A stretch of 12,916 bases of DNA from TWA4 sp051879195 (GCA_051879195.1 JBJELO010000118.1:1-12916), one strand, 5' to 3'; positions 6,655 through 12,916 are shown, numbered from the stretch's first letter. The notes: generated by a model from the sequence alone, not told the origin. Numbers and translations: made by a program.

Positions 6655-7494
6655 TTACACCTCGTAACTGAAGTTATCGATCAGTCTTGTTTTTCCGATA
6701 TAAACGGCCATGGCAACCAGTACATCCTTATCCACTTTCTCTACCGGCTGCATGGTAAGCGCATCCACAACGGAAACGTAATCGATTACGGCCAGAGGTT
6801 CCGCTTCAATGACGGCTCTCATTTCACGCAGTACTTCTTCGCTGCTGATGCCCGTTCTGATTACTTCCTGACCGCGGCGCACGGCACGGCTCAGGCAAAG
6901 TGCTGCCTGTCTTTCTTCCGGATTCAGATAGGTATTCCGTGAAGATTTGGCCAGACCATCCTCTTCTCTAATGATCGGACATCCTACAATGCGGATGTCA
7001 AAATCCAGATCCTGCACCATCTTTTTGATGATAGCCAGCTGCTGTGCATCCTTCTGTCCGAAATATGCATGATCCGGTGTTACAATATTGAATAATTTGG
7101 ATACGACGGTACATACCCCTTTGAAATGAATGGGACGTGTCTTACCGCATAAGGTTTCCGAAAGCAGGTCAATGCTGACAAATGCATGAGGATCATGGTA
7201 CATTTCCTCCGGTTCCGGATGAAAGATCAGATCTGCTCCCAGTTCCTCACAAAGCCTGCTGTCCCGTTCAAAATCACGGGGATATGCCTCCAGATCCTCG
7301 TTGGGTCCGAACTGGGTGGGATTGACAAATACAGACACTACGACCCTGTCATTCTCTTCCCGACACTTTTTAATCAGGCTTGCATGTCCCTCATGGAGAA
7401 ATCCCATTGTGGGCACGAGACCGATTGTGCATCCTTCCTTTTTCCAGGCTTTGATCTGCTCTCTTGTTTCGCGGATTGTTGTTGTTACTTTCAT
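6655..7494 (-). CDS. panC: Pantothenate synthetase (pantoate--beta-alanine ligase)
   Basis: A 279-residue, full-length PanC. It adenylates pantoate with ATP and condenses it with beta-alanine to give pantothenate, in the cytoplasm. Family motifs: PTMGFLHEGHASL (28-40) with the HIGH-like H34/H37, NPTQFGPNEDLEAYPR (58-73) with Q61, FGQKDAQQ (145-152), and the KMSKS-like KSSRN (183-187). The ATG at 7494 has AGAGGAAG upstream. It is the middle gene of panD-panC-BASS: 55 bp after panD and 3 nt before the transporter. Confidence 0.96.
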   Translation of the reverse strand: MKVTTTIRETREQIKAWKKEGCTIGLVPTMGFLHEGHASLIKKCREENDRVVVSVFVNPTQFGPNEDLEAYPRDFERDSRLCEELGADLIFHPEPEEMYHDPHAFVSIDLLSETLCGKTRPIHFKGVCTVVSKLFNIVTPDHAYFGQKDAQQLAIIKKMVQDLDFDIRIVGCPIIREEDGLAKSSRNTYLNPEERQAALCLSRAVRRGQEVIRTGISSEEVLREMRAVIEAEPLAVIDYVSVVDALTMQPVEKVDKDVLVAMAVYIGKTRLIDNFSYEV

Positions 7495-7549
7495 TTGATT
7501 CTTCCTCTTTCTTATGGATTTGAAGATAGCCTCTGTTCTGATTGCACTG

Positions 7550-7942
7550 TTATTTCATATTTTCCAGCAAGCCATGTTTTTCATAGCTTGTGATCCGGCT
7601 GATCTTATTCTCCTCGTCCACAAAAACAACGGAAGGTTTATGTTCTTTTGCTTCCTGCATATCGTAATTACCATATGCCATAATAATAATCTTATCACCA
7701 ACGCTGACGCATCTGGCTGCAGCACCATTCAGACAGATCATACCGCTTCCCGCGTCTCCGGCAATTGTATAGGTCTCAAATCGATTTCCATTATTGATAT
7801 CCACGACCTGAACCTTTTCGTATTCCAGAATCCCGGCTGCGCGCAGCAGTTCTTCATCCACTGTGATGCTTCCCACATAATCCAGCTCCGCCTGTCTCAC
7901 AACAGCGCGGTGAATCTTTGATTTTAACATTTGTACTGTCAT
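7550..7942 (-). CDS. panD: Aspartate 1-decarboxylase precursor
   Basis: A 130-residue pyruvoyl enzyme that makes beta-alanine from L-aspartate. The self-cleavage site G24-S25 is intact (DYVGSITVD), so S25 can become the pyruvoyl group. Other active-site residues match E. coli numbering: K9, Y22, R54, Y58, N72 and the AAA following it. I chose the ATG at 7942 because AAAGGAG lies 6 nt upstream and the N-terminus (MTVQMLKSK) aligns with the E. coli enzyme; M5 would also be possible. It is the first gene of the pantothenate operon, and its product is the direct substrate of PanC. Confidence 0.96.
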   Translation of the reverse strand: MTVQMLKSKIHRAVVRQAELDYVGSITVDEELLRAAGILEYEKVQVVDINNGNRFETYTIAGDAGSGMICLNGAAARCVSVGDKIIIMAYGNYDMQEAKEHKPSVVFVDEENKISRITSYEKHGLLENMK

Positions 7943-8103
7943 TTCATACTCCTTTCAATAATTTTCCGACCTGCATCCATACTGTCTGGCAGCCTCATCC
8001 CGAGGTCTTCCGGCGGTTGGACAACCTGTCTTTATTGCATCCGATGAAATAACATGTGAATCAGATAGAGTACAGTTTCTGAACAAATACTATCTCCGCA
8101 GAC

Positions 8104-8131
8104 ATTATATCACGGTAAATGAAAAAAACAA
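8104..8131 (-). promoter_or_regulatory. Promoter of the panD-panC-BASS operon
   Basis: On the minus strand a perfect TATAAT (8104-8109) lies 16 bp after TTGTTT (8126-8131, a moderate -35). Transcription would start near 8097, giving a leader of about 155 nt that begins with an AGATAG/CTATCT stem (8063-8095). No riboswitch class was recognised in the leader. The -35 lies inside the left arm of the terminator hairpin at 8122-8165. Confidence 0.65.
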
Positions 8132-8165
8132 CGCATATTTTTCAATACAATCGCGTTGTTTTTTT
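8122..8165 (-). terminator. Intrinsic terminator after the deacetylase gene
   Basis: AAAAAAACAACGC (8122-8134) and GCGTTGTTTTTTT (8153-8165) are perfect 13-bp arms with an 18-nt loop. On the minus strand the stem ends in a T-run and starts 8 bp after the deacetylase stop codon. The same T-rich end appears on the plus strand, so it could act in both directions. Confidence 0.75.
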
Positions 8166-8173
8166 CGCAGATT

Positions 8174-8929
8174 TCAGTTCTTTTCCTCGTTCAGATCACA
8201 GAGCTGAGATACCGTAACAAATCCGAAATTCCGTTTTTTGAGCTCAGTGATGATCATTTCCAGTGCTTTGACAGTCTGTTCATTGTCGTCATGAAAAATC
8301 ACAGTATCGCCATCCTCTGCCTGACTGACCACGGTTCTGAAAATGGTTTCCGCGTCCGGATTTTCCCAGTCGCCGCTGTCGATGGTCCACAGCATAAGCG
8401 GAAGCCCCGCAGCTTCGCGAACCTCCTCCGTATATCTTCCATACGGCGGGCGTACATATTTTATCTCATAATCCGGCAGAATCTCTTTTAATGTTTCACC
8501 GGTCCGGCGAATTTCCTTCTGTATGGTCCCACGGTCCAGCGTGGTCAGATCCCTGTGGGAAAACGTGTGATTGCCAATCTCATGTCCGCCGGAAGCAATT
8601 TCCCGGACCTGCTGTTCATTTGCTTCCAGCTTTTCCCCTACCAGAAAAAATGTGGCCGGGACCTGCTGTTCATACAGAATATCCAGCACCTGAGGCGTAT
8701 AACAGGCATTGGGGCCGTCATCAAAGGTCAGGGCGATCACCGGTTTTCCGGGATCAGGCTCTACTTCTTCAATCCTGCGGTTCGTCCGGTGAAAAATCAT
8801 ACCGAACAGACAGCAGACAACGGCTGCAATCAGAATGCAGATCGCCATGCCAAACAGCAGATTGCTCCGTCTTTTATCCTGTGCACGGTTCCTTTTCGCT
8901 TTATCACCAGATTTCCGATACGCTTTCAT
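8174..8929 (-). CDS. Membrane-anchored polysaccharide deacetylase (NodB / CE4)
   Basis: A 251-residue carbohydrate esterase family 4 protein. An N-terminal basic stretch is followed by one membrane anchor (about 23-47), placing the catalytic domain outside the membrane. CE4 motifs are complete: TFDDGP (68-73) with catalytic D70 and metal D71, HTFSH (121-125) with metal-binding H121 and H125, RPPYG (160-164), WTIDSGDW (181-188) and FHDD (212-215) with H213. It should remove N-acetyl groups from a polymer of GlcNAc/MurNAc type. The ATG lies 1 nt after the stop of the preceding glycosyltransferase, so the two are co-translated and probably act on the same polymer, as IcaA/IcaB do for poly-N-acetylglucosamine. 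A peptidoglycan deacetylase role is the alternative. Confidence 0.9.
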   Translation of the reverse strand: MKAYRKSGDKAKRNRAQDKRRSNLLFGMAICILIAAVVCCLFGMIFHRTNRRIEEVEPDPGKPVIALTFDDGPNACYTPQVLDILYEQQVPATFFLVGEKLEANEQQVREIASGGHEIGNHTFSHRDLTTLDRGTIQKEIRRTGETLKEILPDYEIKYVRPPYGRYTEEVREAAGLPLMLWTIDSGDWENPDAETIFRTVVSQAEDGDTVIFHDDNEQTVKALEMIITELKKRNFGFVTVSQLCDLNEEKN

Positions 8930-8930
8930 C

Positions 8931-10199
8931 TCAAACCCACTCCCCTTTCCTGTGCAGCAGCCGGCTGAGATAGCCGTGCAGCGCCGCCGTGCTCTGAATC
9001 ACCTGAAAAAGCAGAAGGAAGCACAGGAAACCGCAGAAGCTGTTTTTAAAAGAAATCTCCAGCTCTGCCTGATAAATATAGATACTCAGGAAAAATACCG
9101 CACCCACAGCCAGAGCAAACAGAGTAAGTGCCCCGGCAAAATAAAAATATCCGAACAGCGCCATAATAATTCCCGGAATCAGCCCGAACAGGAAAGCCAG
9201 ATCCAGATAAATCACCGCCACATTCATGGAGGTAAAATAGCGGGAATACACCGTTCCCTGTCTCCAGGGCGGAACTGCCGACAATCCCTCCAGCATACCA
9301 ATCGCCCATCTTTTCCGCTGGTTATACAGGCCATTGACCGTTTCGGGAACCATGGTATAACCGACTGCCCCCGGCTCATAAGTCGAAGGAAGTTTACGTG
9401 CAAGCAACTGATAGGTCAGGACAATATCCTCCCCCATCACATCTCTCCAGCCGCCAGCCCGGCGAACCTCGCAGGTATCAAACGCACTGAAAGCCCCCTG
9501 CGCCACAAGAGTAGACCGGTAACTGCCCTGAAACCGTTTGATTGCAGCAATACTGAGCAGATAATCGTAATTCTGCATCTTCGCCGCCAGCGAAGCCCCC
9601 GCATTCTGAACAAACAGATTCCCGGCAACGCAGGCACTCTTCCTGGCCGTAATGTGATTCATGATCCGCTGCACCGCCCGCTTCTCCAGACAGGTATCCC
9701 CGTCCACCGTAATAAAATGAGGCGTACAGACCATTTCCAGACCACAGTTCAACGCATGGGCCTTCCCCGGCTGTCCACAGAAAACATATTCCAGAGAGCA
9801 GTTTTCCACACAGCACCGCTTCATTTTCACAATTTCCTCTCCGGTACGGTCATCGGAAGCATTATCCACCACGATCAGACGGATATGCCCCGCATAACAC
9901 TGCTCGAAAACCGATCGGATGGACCGGGCAATATTTTTCTCCTCATTATGCGCACACATAATAACCGTGGTATCCTCTGCCGTATCCGTATACTTTACCC
10001 TCCTCCAGTTCAGAAGATTGGAAAAGAACATGGAACTCATCATAAACCCCGGCAGCAAAGCAATCCCGACGATCACCCACCAGACATAAGCCCCGGGAAA
10101 CACACAGGAAACCACCTCAGCCCAGAAAACAGCCAGCCAGCACGACAAAACCAGCCACAGGACACCCAGAGAAACCGACAGAAAAAACTTAAATCTCAC
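8931..10199 (-). CDS. Processive family 2 glycosyltransferase (PgaC/IcaA-like)
   Basis: A 422-residue membrane glycosyltransferase. Two N-terminal hydrophobic segments (about 5-30 and 38-60) precede a GT-A domain, and about three segments follow (325-405). Motifs of processive GT2 synthases: AHNEE (83-87), VVDNASDD (110-117), DGDT with the metal-binding D-x-D (166-169), GED (256-258) carrying the probable base, and QRKRW (294-298), the Q/RxxRW motif. This order and the length resemble poly-beta-1,6-GlcNAc synthases (412-441 residues). The GTG start at 10199 was chosen because AAGAGG lies 8 nt upstream. It is coupled to the deacetylase downstream. No icaC/icaD or pgaA/pgaD partner is visible, so the polymer is not proven. 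Confidence 0.88.
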   Translation of the reverse strand: MRFKFFLSVSLGVLWLVLSCWLAVFWAEVVSCVFPGAYVWWVIVGIALLPGFMMSSMFFSNLLNWRRVKYTDTAEDTTVIMCAHNEEKNIARSIRSVFEQCYAGHIRLIVVDNASDDRTGEEIVKMKRCCVENCSLEYVFCGQPGKAHALNCGLEMVCTPHFITVDGDTCLEKRAVQRIMNHITARKSACVAGNLFVQNAGASLAAKMQNYDYLLSIAAIKRFQGSYRSTLVAQGAFSAFDTCEVRRAGGWRDVMGEDIVLTYQLLARKLPSTYEPGAVGYTMVPETVNGLYNQRKRWAIGMLEGLSAVPPWRQGTVYSRYFTSMNVAVIYLDLAFLFGLIPGIIMALFGYFYFAGALTLFALAVGAVFFLSIYIYQAELEISFKNSFCGFLCFLLLFQVIQSTAALHGYLSRLLHRKGEWV

Positions 10200-10207
10200 A
10201 AAAAATA

Positions 10208-10245
10208 CCTCTTTTTTTCCAATATATGCATCAGAAAAAAAGAGG
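10208..10245 (-). promoter_or_regulatory. Perfect 12-bp hairpin covering the glycosyltransferase Shine-Dalgarno site
   Basis: CCTCTTTTTTTC and GAAAAAAAGAGG (10208-10219 and 10234-10245) are exact reverse complements around 14 nt. On the minus-strand mRNA the 3' arm contains the AAGAGG ribosome binding site of the GTG start at 10199. Folding would hide this site. The stem is A-U rich, so its strength should depend on temperature or protein binding. Confidence 0.55.
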
Positions 10246-10249
10246 CAAC

Positions 10250-10278
10250 TTCATAAAAGGTCACGAAAAGGACGTCAA
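10250..10278 (-). promoter_or_regulatory. Probable promoter of the glycosyltransferase-deacetylase pair
   Basis: On the minus strand TTGACG (10273-10278) lies 17 bp before TATGAA (10250-10255). The start of transcription would fall near 10243, so the message would begin inside the 5' arm of the hairpin at 10208-10245. The -10 is only a moderate match; read-through from the upstream gene is possible. Confidence 0.5.
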
Positions 10279-10284
10279 CGACTT

Positions 10285-11058
10285 TCAGGAGTCAGATAAC
10301 GTATCCGGGGATTCGATTTTTTCCGTTCTTTTTTTATCTGAAGTTATAACAAATCCAAGAATAAGCGCAATATCAATTAATATACTAAATACGCCGCCGT
10401 AACAGATATCGGAATTCAGAATCTTTTCCAGCCTGATTTTTCTCCCGTCTTCCATAGTGACAGTCCAGAAAAACAAAGATCCGTCACTTTCCAGCTGGAC
10501 AGTGGCAAACTCCTCTATCTCCATTTCCGACAAAGGGATTTCTCCAAGAAGATAATCTTTTGCGTACAAAATGATTTCATTAGCAGAAAATACACAGATG
10601 ATATCCGTATCGCCGCTGTATGAACCATATTCATGAACCGTTTTCTGCAGATAATCCTTTTCTCCATCTGCATATGCACGCTGAATCATCAGTTCGCCAT
10701 CAATAAATACAAGAAATTCTTCCGACAGTTCTACTGACAAATTACAGTACTCGATCCAGAATAACCGTTCCTTATCATTGACGAAATAAGAACAAATGTA
10801 TTTCCCTTCCTGGCTGAATTTCTGTATTGTATCAGTATCTGCCCCCAGATTACTTACATATATATTCTTTTCAGAATCCTCCAGAACAGCTCTTCCTGCC
10901 GAAAAAAATCCAACAGGATTTAAAACATTCAGCACATTGCCCCTGGCAGAAAAATCCACCTGATTCTGACAATCCCCCAGCTGGATCAGCGTCATAATAA
11001 TACTGTATAACGCAAAAACTACAAGAAAAATTTCGATGATACAAAGCTTCTTTTTCAT
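10285..11058 (-). CDS. Unidentified membrane protein with extracytoplasmic domain
   Basis: A 257-residue protein that I do not recognise. It has an N-terminal membrane segment (about 6-27) and a second one near the C-terminus (about 224-241), ending in a charged cytoplasmic tail (SDKKRTEKIESPD). The central part, about 190 residues, is likely outside the membrane and beta-rich; NPVGFFSAGRAVLED...IYVSNLGADTDTIQKFSQEGKYI resembles one blade of an NHL-type propeller, but no further blade is clear. The ribosome binding site is weak (ACAGG, about 7 nt upstream). It precedes the glycosyltransferase by 85 bp and might assist it, but the promoter in the gap argues for separate control. Confidence 0.75.
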   Translation of the reverse strand: MKKKLCIIEIFLVVFALYSIIMTLIQLGDCQNQVDFSARGNVLNVLNPVGFFSAGRAVLEDSEKNIYVSNLGADTDTIQKFSQEGKYICSYFVNDKERLFWIEYCNLSVELSEEFLVFIDGELMIQRAYADGEKDYLQKTVHEYGSYSGDTDIICVFSANEIILYAKDYLLGEIPLSEMEIEEFATVQLESDGSLFFWTVTMEDGRKIRLEKILNSDICYGGVFSILIDIALILGFVITSDKKRTEKIESPDTLSDS

Positions 11059-11109
11059 TGGTAACCTGTCTTTCTGTGAACCTATTCGTAGATAAATCTA
11101 TAGCGCCTG

Positions 11110-11184
11110 CGGCATTTTTTATTAGTGTAAAACAAACAGTTTCCGCATTTTCTTTTTTATCATTATATCAGATTTCCGCATTTT
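11110..11184. repeat. Three phased CCGCATTTT boxes
   Basis: The motif C(C/G)GCATTTT occurs with its A at 11114, 11147 and 11180, exactly 33 bp apart. The last two are longer matches (TTTCCGCATTTT, at 11140-11151 and 11173-11184). They bracket the -10 of the promoter at 11162-11167. The spacing of about three helical turns suits binding on one face of the DNA, but the role is unknown. Confidence 0.4.
11162..11170 (-). promoter_or_regulatory. Extended -10 promoter of the membrane-protein gene
   Basis: On the minus strand TGATATAAT gives a perfect -10 with the TG extension (TATAAT at 11162-11167). No good -35 lies at the usual distance, as expected for extended -10 promoters. Transcription would start near 11155, about 97 nt before the ATG at 11058. 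Confidence 0.6.
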
Positions 11185-11237
11185 TTATACACAAATTCTG
11201 CGTTTTTCAGGAAGGGGACCGCAGACAATGAGGACGA

Positions 11238-11400
11238 CTGCAATTCTCCCTTTCCCTCGCAGAAAGGCGTGTCACAAAACAGCGAGAGGACCATGATGCA
11301 AGTCCTGTCAGCGGGCGTTTTCAGCCCGCAGAAGGACTTCGTATCATGGTCCCCTCGCGTCCCCTGAACAACCACCTTCTGCACAAAAGCAGAATTGCAG
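11238..11400. repeat. 163-bp folded repeat element, copy 1
   Basis: The element has terminal inverted repeats CTGCAATTCT / AGAATTGCAG (10 bp, perfect here) and a central hairpin (11282-11358) with an 18-bp outer stem, a 7-bp stem AAGTCCT/AGGACTT and a GCGGGC/GCCCGC tip. Copy 2 lies at 12695-12857. I count 15 differences in 163 positions and no gaps; the central stem is the best conserved part. It begins 5 bp after the stop codon of the Big_2 gene. The ends are inverted and no transposase is inside, as in MITEs or long REP-type elements. Together with the promoter and boxes above it fills the gene-free stretch 11059-11405. Confidence 0.85.
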
Positions 11401-11405
11401 ATTTA

Positions 11406-12503
11406 CTATTTCCCTTTTAATTGCGCCAGCTCCTTAAAAACAATCTCAGAAAGATCACCTGTATATTTTCCGATCTTTTTGAATGCCGCTTTTTTCTCAG
11501 CCTGATTATCCCATCTATAATGGGCAATTTCTTTTTCGTTTTGGTTGTAATAGTATGTTCTTACAGGCTCATTGTCCTCGTTCCATGAATCAGACCAGTC
11601 TATGGAAAAATCCTTCTCAAAATTCTTTTTCTTCATACTGTAAAATGTATAGCAGCCGCCATCGGCGAAATGGAAATATGTTACAACATCGTTATATTTT
11701 TTTGAATAAAACAGTTCGCTGAATGACCATCCCACCTTGATTTTGTTGAAAAATACAACTTTATTGTTCTGCCATATATATACACGATAATAATTTGTAA
11801 ACGATTCGCCATTTTCGTACTTTAAAATCAACTCAGGAACTTTATCCCCATTGATGTCCCGTATCGCATACGTGTATTTTGATGGATTCTGAATATTCTT
11901 ATCTATATAACTGATATATTTACTCTTTAAACTGCTTACTGTTACCTTACATTTCGCGGTTTTCCCGTTCGCTTTCGCTGTAATAACAGCTGTACCTGTC
12001 TTTTTAGCCGTAACCTTTCCTTTTGAATCCACTACAGCAATTTTTTTATCACTGGACGCCCATGCCACTTTCGAACTTGCACCTTTTACGGTAGCTTTTA
12101 ACTGCACTGAAGTGGTACCGGACGTATAAATGGTAACTGATGTTTTATTCAACTTGATTGACGGCTCTTTTACAGTCACTTTGCATTTCGCTGTCTTTCC
12201 GCCTGCTTTCGCAGTAATCGTCACAGTTCCCGCTTTCTTCCCGGTCACCTTACCGGCAGAATTTACGGCCGCTATCCGGGAATCACCGGACTTCCATGTC
12301 ACCTTTTCATTGCTCCCGGTTACAACAGCTTTCAACTGTAACGTCTGATTTTTATAAATCGTTGCCGACAATTTATTCAGCTTCACAGACACACTCCCCG
12401 CAGCCGCAGCATCATTGCCGGACACAGCAAAAGCCATCAGAAAAACCAGTAGACACACCAGCAAACCTGAAACTATTTTTTTACCACAGCACTTCAATTT
12501 CAT
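11406..12503 (-). CDS. Secreted protein with two bacterial Ig-like (Big_2) domains
   Basis: A 365-residue exported protein. The signal peptide (about 1-36) has a basic start (MKLKCCGKK), a hydrophobic core and an AAAAG cleavage region; no lipobox is seen. Two Big_2 domains follow (about 38-112 and 115-190), each ending in the GKVT.KK.GT..ITAKA.GKTAKCKVTV pattern. The C-terminal part (195-365) starts with YAIRDINGDKVPELIL, a calcium-loop-like motif common in Lachnospiraceae exported proteins, then an aromatic-rich region of unknown fold. I chose the ATG at 12503 because GGAGG lies 6 nt upstream; a longer start at 12527 lacks this. No sortase motif is seen. Adhesion or cell-surface binding is likely but unproven. 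The stop codon lies in sequence partly shared with the repeat edge. Confidence 0.85.
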   Translation of the reverse strand: MKLKCCGKKIVSGLLVCLLVFLMAFAVSGNDAAAAGSVSVKLNKLSATIYKNQTLQLKAVVTGSNEKVTWKSGDSRIAAVNSAGKVTGKKAGTVTITAKAGGKTAKCKVTVKEPSIKLNKTSVTIYTSGTTSVQLKATVKGASSKVAWASSDKKIAVVDSKGKVTAKKTGTAVITAKANGKTAKCKVTVSSLKSKYISYIDKNIQNPSKYTYAIRDINGDKVPELILKYENGESFTNYYRVYIWQNNKVVFFNKIKVGWSFSELFYSKKYNDVVTYFHFADGGCYTFYSMKKKNFEKDFSIDWSDSWNEDNEPVRTYYYNQNEKEIAHYRWDNQAEKKAAFKKIGKYTGDLSEIVFKELAQLKGK

Positions 12504-12576
12504 AACACGCCTCCATTCCATACCCAAATCCAGAAGAGAATCCTTCTCTCCCCATCCACTATATGACTATATCCAT

Positions 12577-12605
12577 ATAATACCGCTCTGCCTCAGTATA
12601 GTCAA
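12577..12605 (-). promoter_or_regulatory. Promoter of the Big_2 gene
   Basis: On the minus strand TTGACT (12600-12605), a 17-bp spacer and TATTAT (12577-12582) form a strong sigma-A promoter. Transcription would start near 12570, about 67 nt before the ATG at 12503. Confidence 0.8.
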
Positions 12606-12642
12606 TCATTTCCATCACCATACCCCCACAATCAAAACAACG

Positions 12643-12666
12643 GTTACTGTTCAGAGCCAACCTCGA
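12643..12666. repeat. 24-nt dispersed repeat, copy 2
   Basis: This segment matches 317-340 at 23 of 24 positions in the same orientation. It lies between the Big_2 promoter and copy 2 of the 163-bp element. Confidence 0.6.
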
Positions 12667-12694
12667 TAGCGAGCTTAATATGTCCTCTCTCCAA

Positions 12695-12857
12695 CTACAA
12701 TTCTCCCTTTCCCTCGCAGAAAGGTTTCCCACAAAACAGCGAGAGGACCATGATACAAGTCCTGTCAGCGGGCGTTTTCAGCCCGCAGAAGGACTTCGTA
12801 TCATGGTCCTCTCGCGTCCCCTGGACACAACCTTTCTGCCCGAAAGCAGAATTGCAG
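12695..12857. repeat. 163-bp folded repeat element, copy 2
   Basis: Same length and orientation as copy 1. The central hairpin (12739-12815) has a perfect 18-bp outer stem GCGAGAGGACCATGATAC / GTATCATGGTCCTCTCGC. An outer pair GCAGAAAGG / CCTTTCTGC and terminal arms CTACAATTCT / AGAATTGCAG (one mismatch) make nearly the whole element self-complementary. It lies upstream of the Big_2 promoter, 10 bp after a possible minus-strand stop codon at 12868. It accounts for most of the gene-free stretch 12504-12916. Confidence 0.85.
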
Positions 12858-12867
12858 ACTTACTACT

Positions 12868-12915
12868 TTATCTGTAATTAACAATCTGCTCGAGGGAATA
12901 AAGCTGTGTTCCGTT
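12868..12915 (-). CDS. Possible 3' end of an upstream gene (partial)
   Basis: On the minus strand one frame enters from the window edge and reads NGTQLYSLEQIVNYR followed by TAA (12868-12870). The composition looks protein-like, and the stop lies just before the repeat element, as in the Big_2 gene. The two other frames are also open over part or all of this short stretch, so the call is weak and no product can be named. Confidence 0.28.
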   Translation of the reverse strand, partial: NGTQLYSLEQIVNYR

Positions 12916-12916
12916 T

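Noticed and set aside
7943..8097. Riboswitch in the panD leader
   Set aside because: The leader is about 155 nt and has small hairpins, but no conserved core of a known class could be recognised.
8835..10256. Long plus-strand open frame of 473 codons
   Set aside because: It is antisense to the glycosyltransferase and deacetylase genes, which carry complete family motifs; its translation is low-complexity and rich in H, R, Q, P and N.
11163..11384. Minus-strand frame of 73 codons over the repeat
   Set aside because: It translates copy 1 of the palindromic element; copy 2 does not keep the same frame, and no ribosome binding site was seen.
11238..12857. CRISPR array or composite transposon
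   Set aside because: Only two 163-bp copies, with a gene of over 1 kb between them and no spacer pattern; no transposase lies within or between the copies.
12680..12877. Plus-strand frame of 65 codons over repeat copy 2
   Set aside because: It reads through the folded repeat, has no ribosome binding site, and copy 1 does not preserve it.

Overview
The window reads as a chromosomal segment of a gut-type Clostridia, most likely Lachnospiraceae. Support comes from the sequence style: AGGAGG-type ribosome binding sites, sigma-A promoters, a Firmicutes T-box leader on thrS, an Rpn/PD-(D/E)XK protein with EG-rich tail, a Big_2 surface protein with a 'DINGD..PELIL' motif, and many short palindromic repeats. 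No tRNA, rRNA, CRISPR array, complete insertion sequence or phage gene was recognised. Almost everything is on the minus strand; only the Rpn gene is on the plus strand.

Layout from left to right. 1-72: the 5' end of a minus-strand gene that leaves the window. 73-634: a gene-poor region with small palindromes, a strong promoter (404-432) and a structured leader of about 195 nt. 635-1645: an Rpn-family nuclease/putative transposase with a well-formed internal ribosome binding site and in-frame GTG start, which could yield a 79-residue C-terminal protein. 1718-1768: a perfect 21-bp inverted repeat between convergent genes. 1777-5663: a tight operon read right to left, T-box leader - thrS - xth - traX. 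5716-7942: panD - panC - BASS transporter, a pantothenate cassette in which the transporter is probably a PanS-type pantoate/ketopantoate importer; panB is not present. 8174-10199: a processive family 2 glycosyltransferase and a NodB polysaccharide deacetylase, 1 nt apart, a likely exopolysaccharide pair. 10285-11058: an unrecognised bitopic membrane protein. 11406-12503: a secreted protein with two Big_2 domains. Two 163-bp copies of a folded repeat (11238-11400 and 12695-12857) bracket this last gene. At 12868-12915 there may be the end of another minus-strand gene.

How it works together. Uncharged tRNA-Thr should switch on the thrS operon through the T-box, which would co-express exonuclease III and a TraX-like membrane protein. 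PanD makes beta-alanine and PanC joins it to pantoate. With the BASS carrier in the same transcript, the cell could make pantothenate from imported pantoate. The glycosyltransferase would polymerise and export a polysaccharide that the membrane-anchored deacetylase trims. The most interesting points are the possible Rpn long/short form arrangement, the leader whose alternative pairings reach the Rpn Shine-Dalgarno sequence, the hairpin that buries the glycosyltransferase Shine-Dalgarno sequence, and the paired folded repeats.
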